In this document: positions 5,058 through 12,000 of the stretch, piece by piece | Layout of the letters: every line of letters starts with the position of its first letter | Position numbering within the stretch: position 1 is the stretch's first letter | From: CAYWNK01 sp047639615 | GTDB lineage: Bacteria; Planctomycetota; UBA1135; GCA-002686595 | Length of the DNA stretch: 16,143 nt | Assembly: GCA_047639615.1 (NCBI GenBank) | Contig: JBLIOL010000096.1 | Coordinates: 1 to 16,143 of the forward strand | Direction: 5' to 3' | The notes under the pieces: model-generated | What the model was told of the DNA's origin: nothing | Seen by the model: only the letters and a program-made list of their open reading frames with translations | Databases searched by the model: none | Translations under genes and position numbers: made by a program

Positions 5058-7208
5058 ATGTCCAACGACCTCGAATTCCGCCGCGCGATCGAAGAGATCA
5101 AGTCGCGCACGTCCCTAGAAGACGTGGTCGGTGAGTGTGTCGATGGAGATCTGGTAAATAAATCCGGCCGACTTTGGGCCTGTTGCCCGTTCCACGACGA
5201 GAGCACGCCCTCCTTCGCCATCGGGCCCGATCCTGGCCTCTGGTACTGCTTCGGCGCCTGCCGCGAGGGCGGCGACCTGTTGGCCTTCGTGATGCGTCAG
5301 CACAGCCTGACTTTCATGGATGCGCTCGAGCTCCTAGCGACCCGCTCGGGCATCACCCTGCCCAAACGCCAGGGACGCGGTGACCGCGAAGGTGGAGACG
5401 AGGGCCTGCGCGTGCTCAAGGAAGCGGAAGCGCACTTCGTGGAAGAATTGCGCAGTTCGCGCGGGGCTGGCGCACGCCAGTACCTGCAGAACCGCGGCAT
5501 GGATCAGACCACCCTTGAAGTCTTCGGTGTCGGGCTTGCCCCGGCCAATGGACAGGGTTTGGTGAACTTGGCCCGACAGGGCGGCGGCAGCGTCAAGCCC
5601 TGGGAAGGCACAGGTTTGGTGCGTGAGCGCGATGGCCGGCGCTACGACTTCTTCCGCGGGCGTTTGATGATCCCGATCCGCGATCACCGAGGTCGTACGA
5701 TCGCCTTTGGCGGGCGCCGCTTGCAGGATGACGAGCAGGCCGGTCCCAAGTACGTCAACACGCCCGAGACCGATTGGTTCAAGAAGGGCTCGGTGATCTA
5801 TGGCTACGATCGCGCCCTAGACGCCATCCGCCGCAGCCATCATGCGATCCTGATGGAGGGCTATACGGATGTGCTGGCCGCCCACCAGGCCGGCATCTTT
5901 AATGCCTGCGCTGTGCTCGGTACGGCCACCACCGAGCAACACGCGGCGCTGCTGCGCCGCGCGGCTGCCAAGCGCGTGAGTTTGATCTTCGACGGGGACG
6001 AGGCCGGCCGACGCGCCGCCTGGCGTGCTATCGAAGGCTTGCTGCCCCTGGACATCGAGCTCGAGGTGGTGCGTCCGCCCGCCGGGCAAGATCCCGCCGA
6101 CCTGTTGGCGGGCGGCGATGCGCAGCCCTTCCTGGCTCATTTGGAGCAAGCCCAACCCTGGTTTGATTTTGTGACCGCGCCCCTTAAGGGCCTGCGCGGT
6201 CGCGATCTTTCGCGCGGTGTGGACGAGGTGCTGAAGCTGCTCTCCGCAGTGCCCAAGCCCGTCTACCAGGACGCGCTGCTGGCGGAATTGGCCGAGGCCT
6301 TGGGCATGCCCGTGCAAACCCTGCGCGACCAGTGGCAGGCCCTCAGCAAGCACTCGCGGCGTCCGCGACCGGAACCGCGTCCCGCCCAGGAAAGCCAGCC
6401 CAGCGAGGCTAGCGCCAAGTCCTCCGATGCGAGCCCCGCCCTGCCGCCCCCCAGCCGGCGCGTGCAGCACGCCTATTGGGATGCCATCGGAGCCGCCCTC
6501 GTGGACACCAGCCTGATCCCGCGCGTGCAGCCGCTGCTGCGCGTCTGCCCCTTGTCCGCGCCCCTGGCGATCCTGAGCGCTCTCTGCATCCTGTGGGACG
6601 ACGATGACGCCGAACTGAGCGTGAGCGCTGTCCTAACCGTGATGGGGGAGAACTCCGCCACGGCCAAGGTCAGCCCCTTGGTGGAGTACGTGCGCCAGGC
6701 AGAAAGCCCCTCCATCCTGCTGGATGGTGCCCTAGAGCTCCTAAAGCGGGACATTTTCGAACGCCAGCTAGCGGAAGCCCGGGCCCTGGTCGCTGAACTC
6801 GAGCGCGACGAATTCGGCCCCAGCGACCCTGACGGGGTACTTTTCGTTGACTCATCTGCCCCGCACCCCATCTGGGATACGGATTCTGAACCTACAGGTC
6901 TGGAATCAACGGTGGATGACAACCAAGACACCCCCAGTGAAACGCCCCAGATTCAGCCCGAAAGCCCCCAGACAGTGCCTGAGACCCAGACAGTGCCTGA
7001 GCCCCAGGTTGTGCCTGAGACCCAAGGCGCGTCTGGATTCCAATCGGCGTCCGGGCATCCCGCTGGGCATCCCGTCGGGCATCCCACCGGGCTCACCCTT
7101 CAGGACGCCCTAGCCATGTTGGCACGTCTGCTCCGGGATGGACCTGATTCAGGTTTCCCGACAGAACCTCCCTCCGGGGAAGCCTCCGCCGTCTCAGCGG
7201 GCACCTAA
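5058..7208 (+). CDS. dnaG: DNA primase DnaG
   Basis: DnaG makes the RNA primers for replication and works with the DnaB helicase. From ATG 5058 the product has 716 residues. The N-terminal CHC2 zinc finger is complete: Cys43-x2-His46 and Cys64-x3-Cys68 ('CCPFH', 'WYCFGAC'). The catalytic core follows, with 'FFRGRLMIPIRDHRGRTIAF' and 'KYVNTPETDWFKKG'. The TOPRIM centre shows Glu267 in 'MEGYTDV' and Asp312/Asp314 in 'FDGDEAGRRAA', closely matching E. coli positions. After a Pro/Ser-rich linker (about 430-472), a helical region (about 473-590) fits the DnaB-binding domain. A further tail of about 110 residues holds two short tandem repeats (QTVPET-type, 638-655; GHPx, 666-677) and a final helix. 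This tail is beyond the usual DnaG end. The start has no Shine-Dalgarno site; a C9 run ends 7 bases upstream. rpoD follows after 105 bases. Confidence 0.96.
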   Translation: MSNDLEFRRAIEEIKSRTSLEDVVGECVDGDLVNKSGRLWACCPFHDESTPSFAIGPDPGLWYCFGACREGGDLLAFVMRQHSLTFMDALELLATRSGITLPKRQGRGDREGGDEGLRVLKEAEAHFVEELRSSRGAGARQYLQNRGMDQTTLEVFGVGLAPANGQGLVNLARQGGGSVKPWEGTGLVRERDGRRYDFFRGRLMIPIRDHRGRTIAFGGRRLQDDEQAGPKYVNTPETDWFKKGSVIYGYDRALDAIRRSHHAILMEGYTDVLAAHQAGIFNACAVLGTATTEQHAALLRRAAAKRVSLIFDGDEAGRRAAWRAIEGLLPLDIELEVVRPPAGQDPADLLAGGDAQPFLAHLEQAQPWFDFVTAPLKGLRGRDLSRGVDEVLKLLSAVPKPVYQDALLAELAEALGMPVQTLRDQWQALSKHSRRPRPEPRPAQESQPSEASAKSSDASPALPPPSRRVQHAYWDAIGAALVDTSLIPRVQPLLRVCPLSAPLAILSALCILWDDDDAELSVSAVLTVMGENSATAKVSPLVEYVRQAESPSILLDGALELLKRDIFERQLAEARALVAELERDEFGPSDPDGVLFVDSSAPHPIWDTDSEPTGLESTVDDNQDTPSETPQIQPESPQTVPETQTVPEPQVVPETQGASGFQSASGHPAGHPVGHPTGLTLQDALAMLARLLRDGPDSGFPTEPPSGEASAVSAGT
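6969..7022 (+). repeat. 18-base in-frame tandem repeat, three copies, in the dnaG tail
   Basis: Units at 6969-6986, 6987-7004 and 7005-7022 encode QTVPET, QTVPEP and QVVPET. Copies one and two differ at one base; copy three differs a little more. A weaker related unit seems to lie upstream near 6948-6965. All are in the dnaG frame. Confidence 0.85.
7053..7088 (+). repeat. 12-base in-frame tandem repeat, three copies, in the dnaG tail
   Basis: GGGCATCCC plus a variable codon at 7053-7064, 7065-7076 and 7077-7088 encodes GHPA, GHPV and GHPT. Only the last codon of each unit varies. Confidence 0.85.
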
Positions 7209-7313
7209 GCCCACTTCGCAACCCTCAACGGTCTCGACCATCTCTCATCGGGACCGACCCTCCACCCCTTCACCTCCTTGGGCCCCTGGCCCTGCCCCCC
7301 TAACCCCGCATTC

Positions 7314-9041
7314 ATGACTGATAAAATCGAGGAGAGCGTCAAGCTCCTGGTTGAAGAAGGCCGTCGCAAGGGCTTCCTCACCTACGCCGAGATGTCCAAG
7401 ATGCTCGAAGACCACGTGGTCCCCCCGGACCGCATGGACCAGATTTTCGTGGGCCTCGAGGATGCCGGAGTGGAGGTGCTAGACGACGCCGCCGCCGAGG
7501 AAGCTGCGGCTCCGAGCGCCGGGGCTAAGGTCAAGACCGCTCCCACCGCCAGCGCGCCCCCCGGTCGTTTGGTCACCGTGGCCGCCACATCGGTCATCGC
7601 CGAGAAGATCGACGACCCGGTGCGCATGTACCTGACGCAGATGGGCGAGATCCCGCTGCTGACGCGGCCTCAGGAAATCTTCCTGGCCAAGTCGATCGAG
7701 ATCACCCGCAAGCGCTTCCGCAAGAAGTGCATGGGCTCCGGTCACTGCATGAAGACCTCCATCGAAACCCTGCGCCTGGTGCGTGCGGGCGAGCTGGCCT
7801 TCGACCGTACCCTCAAGGTCAACCCGAACCCCAAGATCGACGACAATCCCAAGATCGTTGAGACTCTGGGCAAGGCTTTCCTGGCCCGTCGCCTGCCGGT
7901 GAACATCGAGACCATCGAGCGTCTCTATGAGCGCATTCAGCAGGAGTATCGCCCGATGCTCGACCGCGAGCTTCCCAAAGAAGCCCGCGCCGAAGCCCAG
8001 GCCAAGGTCCAAAACCTACGCCGCAAGCTGGTGATCCTGATCGAGGAATGCCACCTGCAGATCAAGAAGGTGCGTCCCTACGCATTCGACCTGGCGGAGC
8101 TCTACCGCGACATGCGCTCCGTCGAGCGCAAGTACGAGAGTGCCTTCAAGGCCAGCGAATTCGCCCAAGCGGACGAGTTCAAGGCGCGCCTGGACGAGCT
8201 GGAAATGTCCGCCCTCGAGCCGGTCTCGCGCGTCAAGGAACGCACCGACCTGGTCACGCTCTACTACGCCGAGTACGAGGAAGCCAAGCGCAACCTCTCC
8301 AGCGGCAACCTGCGCCTCGTGGTTTCGATCGCCAAGAAGTACCGCAACCGTGGTCTCTCCTTCCTGGACCTGATCCAAGAGGGCAACACCGGCCTGATGA
8401 AGGCCGTTGAGAAGTACGAGTACCGCCGCGGTTACAAGTTCTCGACCTACGCCACCTGGTGGATTCGTCAGGCCATTACGCGTTCGATCGCGGACCAGGC
8501 GCGGACCATCCGTATCCCGGTGCACATGATCGAGACCATGAGTAAGCTGCGCAACGCCACCAAGAAGTTGGTTCAGGCGAAGGGCCGCGAGCCGTCCGTG
8601 GAAGAGGTGGCCGAGGCCACCGGCATCTCCGTGGAAGAGGCCAAGCGCGTGATGAAAATCAGCAAGCACCCGATCAGCCTCGACCGTCCCATCGGCGAGT
8701 CGGACGACAGCTACTTCGGTGACTTCATCGAGGACGAGTCCGCTGAGAGCCCGCTGCAAGCAGCTGGCCAGGAGATGCTGAAAGAGCGTATAGACGATGT
8801 GCTCAGCACCCTGACCTTCCGCGAGCGCGAGATCATCAAGCTGCGCTACGGCATCGGTGATGGCTACACCTACACCCTCGAGGAGGTGGGCCGGATCTTC
8901 CGAGTCACCCGCGAGCGGGTGCGCCAGATCGAAGCCAAGGCCGTTCGCAAGCTGCGCCACCCGGTGCGCGCCCGCCAGCTAGCCAGTTTCCTAGACGGCA
9001 TCCAGCTGCCGGACGAGGAAGGCGACCCGCGGGATCTCTAG
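7314..9041 (+). CDS. rpoD: Primary sigma factor RpoD (SigA)
   Basis: This is the housekeeping sigma subunit that directs RNA polymerase to -10/-35 promoters. From ATG 7314 it has 575 residues. Region 1.1 is present (residues 1 to about 60, 'LLVEEGRRKGFLTYAEM'), followed by an Ala/Pro linker, region 1.2 ('DDPVRMYLTQMGEIPLLT'), a non-conserved spacer of about 200 residues, and regions 2.1-2.4 from about residue 332 ('NLRLVVSIAKKYRNRGLSF', 'DLIQEGNTGLMKAVEKYEY', 'YKFSTYATWWIRQAITRSIA'). Region 3 and the region 4.2 helix-turn-helix follow ('TLEEVGRIFRVTRERVRQIE'). The spacer has 'RKKCMGSGHCMK', giving Cys139-x5-Cys145, and 'GELAFDRTLKV', which I associate with planctomycete SigA. The start has no Shine-Dalgarno site and the leader is C-rich. 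Following dnaG is the classical gene order. Two hairpins follow the stop. Confidence 0.96.
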   Translation: MTDKIEESVKLLVEEGRRKGFLTYAEMSKMLEDHVVPPDRMDQIFVGLEDAGVEVLDDAAAEEAAAPSAGAKVKTAPTASAPPGRLVTVAATSVIAEKIDDPVRMYLTQMGEIPLLTRPQEIFLAKSIEITRKRFRKKCMGSGHCMKTSIETLRLVRAGELAFDRTLKVNPNPKIDDNPKIVETLGKAFLARRLPVNIETIERLYERIQQEYRPMLDRELPKEARAEAQAKVQNLRRKLVILIEECHLQIKKVRPYAFDLAELYRDMRSVERKYESAFKASEFAQADEFKARLDELEMSALEPVSRVKERTDLVTLYYAEYEEAKRNLSSGNLRLVVSIAKKYRNRGLSFLDLIQEGNTGLMKAVEKYEYRRGYKFSTYATWWIRQAITRSIADQARTIRIPVHMIETMSKLRNATKKLVQAKGREPSVEEVAEATGISVEEAKRVMKISKHPISLDRPIGESDDSYFGDFIEDESAESPLQAAGQEMLKERIDDVLSTLTFREREIIKLRYGIGDGYTYTLEEVGRIFRVTRERVRQIEAKAVRKLRHPVRARQLASFLDGIQLPDEEGDPRDL

Positions 9042-9061
9042 GGTCCCCTGTCAACCTGTCA

Positions 9062-9078
9062 CCCCCCAAACTGGGGGG
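9062..9078 (+). terminator. First hairpin after rpoD (C6/G6)
   Basis: CCCCCC (9062-9067) pairs with GGGGGG (9073-9078) around AAACT. It lies 20 bases past the rpoD stop. No U-tract follows directly, because a second hairpin begins three bases later. Confidence 0.6.
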
Positions 9079-9080
9079 CT

Positions 9081-9114
9081 AGGACGGCGTTCTGCTTCGG
9101 CGGGATGCCGTCCT
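9081..9114 (+). terminator. 15-bp hairpin with a C(UUCG)G tetraloop after rpoD
   Basis: AGGACGGC (9081-9088) pairs with GCCGTCCT (9107-9114). The stem continues with GTTCTGC (9089-9095) against GCGGGAT (9100-9106), using three G-U pairs, and closes on a UUCG loop (9096-9099) between C and G. This is an exceptionally stable RNA hairpin. The following TGGCATTT is only weakly U-rich, so besides termination it could protect the rpoD 3' end. Confidence 0.7.
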
Positions 9115-9157
9115 TGGCATTTGGGGGCCGGCCTGCATGACTCTGCCGGGATGCGGC

Positions 9158-9165
9158 TATACACT
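9158..9165 (+). promoter_or_regulatory. Candidate -10 element for the zinc-ribbon gene
   Basis: TATACACT stands out in GC-rich sequence 48 bases before ATG 9213. No good -35 is visible at the expected distance. The leader contains a near-perfect tandem GACCAATCTC/GATCAATCTC (9191-9210) directly before the start, and no Shine-Dalgarno site. Confidence 0.4.
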
Positions 9166-9212
9166 CGCCGTCTCCATCGCCAGCCAGCCCGACCAATCTC
9201 GATCAATCTCCC

Positions 9213-9929
9213 ATGCAGGAAACACTTCAAGCCCTTCGTTCGCTCCAGGATGTGGATCGCCACATCTTCAAGGTCGAGGGTGAGCTGAAGCGCCTCCCCG
9301 TCGAGCTAGCCGCGCGCAAGGAGGAGGTAAACCGACTCAAGTCGGAGATCGATCAGCGCACCAAGGCCATCACGGATCTGCGCCACAATGTGAAGGAGAT
9401 CGAGCTGGCCACCGCCGGCCAGCGTGATCGCAAGCGCAAGCTGGAAGCGGAGTCCGCATCCGGGAAGGTGGACGCGGCCATGCTGGCTTCCTACACCCAC
9501 GAGATTCGCTCCGTGGAGCGCACGGTGGACCAGGCCGAGAGCGACGCCCTGCGCATGGTCGGCCAGAGCGAATCCCTCGAGAAGGAGATCGTCGAGATGC
9601 AGCTGCGCCTCGACTCCGAGGAGGAGATCTTCGCGACCTTCTCCGCCAATGTGGACACGGAGACCATCGAAGCCCAGGACCGCTTGGCCGAACTCACCGC
9701 CAAGCGCGAGTCGGCCAACTCGAGTGCTAGCCCGATCGATCCCACCACCCTCGAACTCTACCGCCGCCTGCTTACCACCCGCGAAGGCGAGGCCTTGGCC
9801 GAGCTCTCCGGTCGCATCTGTCAGGGTTGCTTCGTAGAGATCCCGCGCAACATCGCCGTGCGCCTGGCACGCGGCGTGGATCTGGTGCAATGCACCCAGT
9901 GCAAGCGCATCCTAGTGCCGGGCTTCTAG
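9213..9929 (+). CDS. Coiled-coil zinc-ribbon protein (DUF164/zf-RING_7 family)
   Basis: This 238-residue protein has the family layout: a long, charged coiled-coil hairpin (residues about 1-175, for example 'LQDVDRHIFKVEGELKRLPV' and 'LKSEIDQRTKAITDLRHNV') and a C-terminal zinc ribbon. The zinc ligands are Cys203-x2-Cys206 ('CQGC') and Cys227-x2-Cys230 ('CTQC'). The sequence 'GRICQGCFVEIPRNIAVRLA' before the second pair is typical. The family is widespread, and members are thought to bind nucleic acids or proteins, but the exact role is not settled. The start at ATG 9213 is well placed, since family members begin close to the first helix. It is closed by a strong intrinsic terminator and looks like a single-gene unit. 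Confidence 0.88.
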   Translation: MQETLQALRSLQDVDRHIFKVEGELKRLPVELAARKEEVNRLKSEIDQRTKAITDLRHNVKEIELATAGQRDRKRKLEAESASGKVDAAMLASYTHEIRSVERTVDQAESDALRMVGQSESLEKEIVEMQLRLDSEEEIFATFSANVDTETIEAQDRLAELTAKRESANSSASPIDPTTLELYRRLLTTREGEALAELSGRICQGCFVEIPRNIAVRLARGVDLVQCTQCKRILVPGF

Positions 9930-9946
9930 ATCAAGAACCAGCGTTC

Positions 9947-9997
9947 AAGCCGCACCGCTGCTGCCCTGATGGGGCGGCTGCGGTGCGGCTTCGTTTT
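9947..9997 (+). terminator. Intrinsic terminator of the zinc-ribbon gene
   Basis: AAGCCGCACCG (9947-9957) pairs perfectly with CGGTGCGGCTT (9981-9991). The stem continues inward through CTGCTGCCC against GGGCGGCTG with one T-T mismatch, to a TGATG loop. It is followed by CGTTTT. This is the clearest Rho-independent terminator in the window. Confidence 0.88.
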
Positions 9998-10015
9998 CCG
10001 GGTACAGTCAAGAGC

Positions 10016-10174
10016 ATGTCCAAGGCGCTGCAGGGCATCATGATGGTGCTGCTGAGCGTGGGCGCCGGTTGGTTCGGTGGTAACTACCTGCTGTCCGTGA
10101 AGGCCGCGGAGGAGCATCCGCCGAAGCCTACGTGCTTTGACCCGCTCCGTGGCGGGGCTCTCGTATGGCCATGA
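10016..10174 (+). CDS. Short membrane-type reading frame, possibly a gene remnant
   Basis: ATG 10016 opens 52 codons. Residues 1 to about 28 read as a signal peptide or single membrane span ('ALQGIMMVLLSVGAGWFGGN', then 'YLL'), followed by a short Pro-containing tail with one Cys ('EEHPPKPTCFDPLRGGALVW'). TACAGT at 10003-10008 could be a -10 element. The frame ends at 10174, about where coding-like sequence switches to another frame. It may therefore be the surviving N-terminus of a longer secreted protein, perhaps linked to the S41-like fragment that follows, rather than a true small protein. No family recognised. Confidence 0.4.
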   Translation: MSKALQGIMMVLLSVGAGWFGGNYLLSVKAAEEHPPKPTCFDPLRGGALVWP

Positions 10175-10418
10175 CCACGCGGCACAGCCAGGTGTCGATC
10201 CTGGCGAGTTGCGTCAATGGAGCTTCACCGCGCCGCGCAGCTAGGCTTTGCCGTGCACCGAGGCGCGCGTGATGTTCTGCACCATGCGCGTGCACGCTCG
10301 TGACGGGACCTTGATTGAGGGTCATGGAGTCGGGCCGCATGTGCTCGTGAGCGCCACTCGCGCGCAGCAGTTCGCGGGCGAGCAGGCGACGCTTGAGGCG
10401 GCCTTGGCGGCGCGCTGA
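10173..10418 (+). pseudogene. Broken C-terminal piece resembling an S41 (C-terminal-processing) peptidase
   Basis: One frame reads 'DHAAQPGVDPGELRQWSFTA' and is cut by TAG at 10242. It then continues 'RVMFCTMRVHARDGTLIEGH', followed by 'GVGPHVLVSATRAQQFAGEQ' and 'ATLEAALAAR', ending at TGA 10416-10418. The segment 'DGtliEGhGVgPhv' with a downstream '..aGeqatLEAALa' matches how S41 peptidases end ('dGr.iEG.GV.Pdv....t...ll.G.D..LeaAl'). The catalytic Ser/Lys region is missing. With a stop inside and no start or ribosome binding site, this is a decayed fragment. The family is recognised from memory only; chance similarity is possible. Confidence 0.5.
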
Positions 10419-10637
10419 GAGTGCAGGGGGGGGCGCTAGGGGCTGACGGCGCCCGGCCCTCCAATCGCCAGCCTCGCCCCCCGGCCTCCGGCCGGCTCCA
10501 GCGCCCTCACCCCTCAGCACCCGCGGACAGCCCTAACCTTCCTGCCCCGCTGGTCGTCCAGAAGCGCTGCTGAGTTGGTGTGTTTTCTCATGCCTCGGCC
10601 AGGACGCGGCGGTTGGTGAAGATCACTGTCAGGGTGG
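10419..10637 (+). other. Non-coding, decayed stretch
   Basis: I see no gene here. It holds an eight-G run (10426-10433) and a perfect GC hairpin, CCGGCC-TCC-GGCCGG (10481-10495). On the minus strand a short piece reads 'TLTVIFTNRRVLAEA' before a stop near 10592; it looks coding-like but is too short to assign. The stretch sits between two gene fragments. Confidence 0.5.
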
Positions 10638-10910
10638 TTGGGGCAACTCAGCGGGAGGTTCGGTTCGCTCACCGTAGCCGGAGGTGACGTCGTTGCTGGC
10701 AGCGGACTGGCACTGCTAGCTAGCACGTTGCCGCCGAATGAGCTCGGCGCACTCATGGCGAGTCAGGTCAGCGTGGGCCCGATCTTTGCCGGAGGGATAG
10801 GCCTGCGCTGCTTGGGCGATGATCTGGCTACCTTCCAGGCGGTCTATCGGGACGCCAACTCGAACCAGGTACTGAGTCTGACCTTCGGCATCCTGGCGAC
10901 TCTTCAGTAG
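10638..10910 (+). pseudogene. Orphan C-terminal domain of a planctomycete-type secreted protein
   Basis: The open frame reads 'GRFGSLTVAGGDVVAGSGLA' then 'LLASTLPPNELGALMASQVS', later 'GLRCLGDDLATFQAVYRDAN', ending in TAG at 10908-10910. I recall a domain of large planctomycete extracellular proteins with the order G-x-L-x-x-x-G, 'D.l.L.as.LPp....' and '(D)GLRC.gg...R'. This frame keeps that order but lacks the usual Cys-rich 'CPCGN...GC.NS' part and any signal peptide. The only start is a TTG without ribosome binding site. It therefore looks like a fragment left by deletion. It ends four bases before the end of the convergent barrel gene. Confidence 0.5.
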
Positions 10911-10914
10911 CTCA

Positions 10915-12000
10915 TTAGAACCCGTACGACCAGCTGAGCCAGGCCACCAGGTCCGTATCGACCTGCAAGCCATCTAGGCTCTGAACGATGGGGGCACCGA
11001 TTTCGGCAGCGAATCGGTTTCCTGCTGATCCCACTGCTTGAATACCGAAGAAGGCGTCCAAGCGCCGGTAGCCCGTGGCGTTCGTGCGGTTGCCTGGAGT
11101 CAGGCTGAGGTCCATGGCACTGTCCTGGCCCGAGGCCTGGTTCTGGTTCACCACGGAGAGTCGGAAGGAGAGGCTGTGGTCGCGGTCCACATGGCGCGAG
11201 ACCCAGGCGCTGGCTTCCATGCGATCGCCGAGGTGGTAGTCCTCCTCGTTCTTGCCAGCGCGCACTACGGCTGCGGCGCGCGCGCCGAAGGACCAGCGCT
11301 TCATCCAGCGACCCAGAACGATTTCGGGGTGCAGGTCGTAGGTGCCCGAACCGAGCTGCAGTTCGTAAGGCAGGCGCTGGTTTGCTTGGCCGCCGACCTC
11401 GCCGCTGAGGGTGTTCGAGCCCGTGGGGATCGAGATCCCAGCCCCGAAGATCAGACGCCGTTCACCCTGTTCGCCGAGCCCCACGCGAGTGCCCAAGATC
11501 ACATCGCCGAGGCCGCTGGTGCGCGATTCCGTCCGCTGCCCCGATGCGTCCAAGTGCTGCAGCTCCTTGTTGTAGAAGGGTAGCGTCAACACCAAGGCCA
11601 GGTCTTCGCCGAGACCGAACTCGGCGCTGAACTGGTGCTCGTCCATGTAGCGCTGAACCGGCGCCAGGGTGAAGCCGTGGTCGAAGGCCGCTTGATGAAC
11701 CTGGTTGGCCGTGCCCATGCGCAGGTCGTCGCCGTCCTCGTGGTGCAGCCGATAGCTGAAGCGCACATCGTCCACCTCTAGGTGCGCGGCCAAGCCAGCG
11801 CCCAGGGGCGCTTCCGCGTCCGGGCGCGGGGGCCAGCCCGTGAGCTGACGTGCCTCTTGCAGGCTCAAGGCTAGTACCTCGGGCAGGATCAGCTGCTCGT
11901 GCAGGTTTTGATCGATGGGCTCCTGAGCCTGCAGCGTTTGCGCGAGGTTCAGTGCGCCCAGGATCAAAGCCAGGCGGAGCGTCGTGTGGGAGCGTCTCAT
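10915..12000 (-). CDS. Outer-membrane beta-barrel protein (Phenol_MetA_deg/transporter-like)
   Basis: Starting at ATG 12000 the protein has 361 residues. The frame runs further upstream, but that stretch is the radical SAM gene in another frame. Residues 1 to about 26 are a signal peptide ending 'LNLAQTLQAQ'. The mature part alternates amphipathic strands with Gly turns: 'VDDVRFSYRLHHEDGDDLRM', 'HQFSAEFGLGEDLALVLTLP', 'SGLGDVILGTRVGL', 'RRLIFGAGISIPTGSNTLSG', 'LPYELQLGSGTYDLHPEIVL'. It ends 'WLSWSYGF', and a terminal Phe is the usual barrel-assembly signal. The pattern matches the family annotated as putative MetA-pathway or transporter proteins, whose cargo is mostly unknown. Its start overlaps the stop of the radical SAM gene by 4 bases, so the two are probably coupled. 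No metal-binding motif is apparent. Confidence 0.8.
   Translation of the reverse strand: MRRSHTTLRLALILGALNLAQTLQAQEPIDQNLHEQLILPEVLALSLQEARQLTGWPPRPDAEAPLGAGLAAHLEVDDVRFSYRLHHEDGDDLRMGTANQVHQAAFDHGFTLAPVQRYMDEHQFSAEFGLGEDLALVLTLPFYNKELQHLDASGQRTESRTSGLGDVILGTRVGLGEQGERRLIFGAGISIPTGSNTLSGEVGGQANQRLPYELQLGSGTYDLHPEIVLGRWMKRWSFGARAAAVVRAGKNEEDYHLGDRMEASAWVSRHVDRDHSLSFRLSVVNQNQASGQDSAMDLSLTPGNRTNATGYRRLDAFFGIQAVGSAGNRFAAEIGAPIVQSLDGLQVDTDLVAWLSWSYGF

Noticed and set aside
8016..8960. Minus-strand open frame of 314 codons opposite rpoD.
   Set aside because: It mirrors the codon pattern of rpoD and encodes no recognisable domain. rpoD itself is certain.
10128..10520. Minus-strand open frame of 130 codons as a gene.
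   Set aside because: The product is low-complexity, Arg/Ala-rich and without domain or ribosome binding site, while the plus strand has the S41-like signature. A faint resemblance to transposase fragments could not be supported.
10419..10560. A possible tRNA-Sec near the GC-rich hairpins, prompted by selB.
   Set aside because: No T-loop consensus, no long acceptor stem and no UCA anticodon context were found.
10592..10645. Minus-strand piece ending 'TLTVIFTNRRVLAEA' as the end of a hydrolase gene.
   Set aside because: It is coding-like but only about 17 codons long between stops; too short to assign.
11038..11583. Plus-strand open frame of 181 codons within the barrel gene.
   Set aside because: It is antisense to a well-supported minus-strand gene, has no recognisable domain, and long antisense frames are expected in GC-rich DNA.
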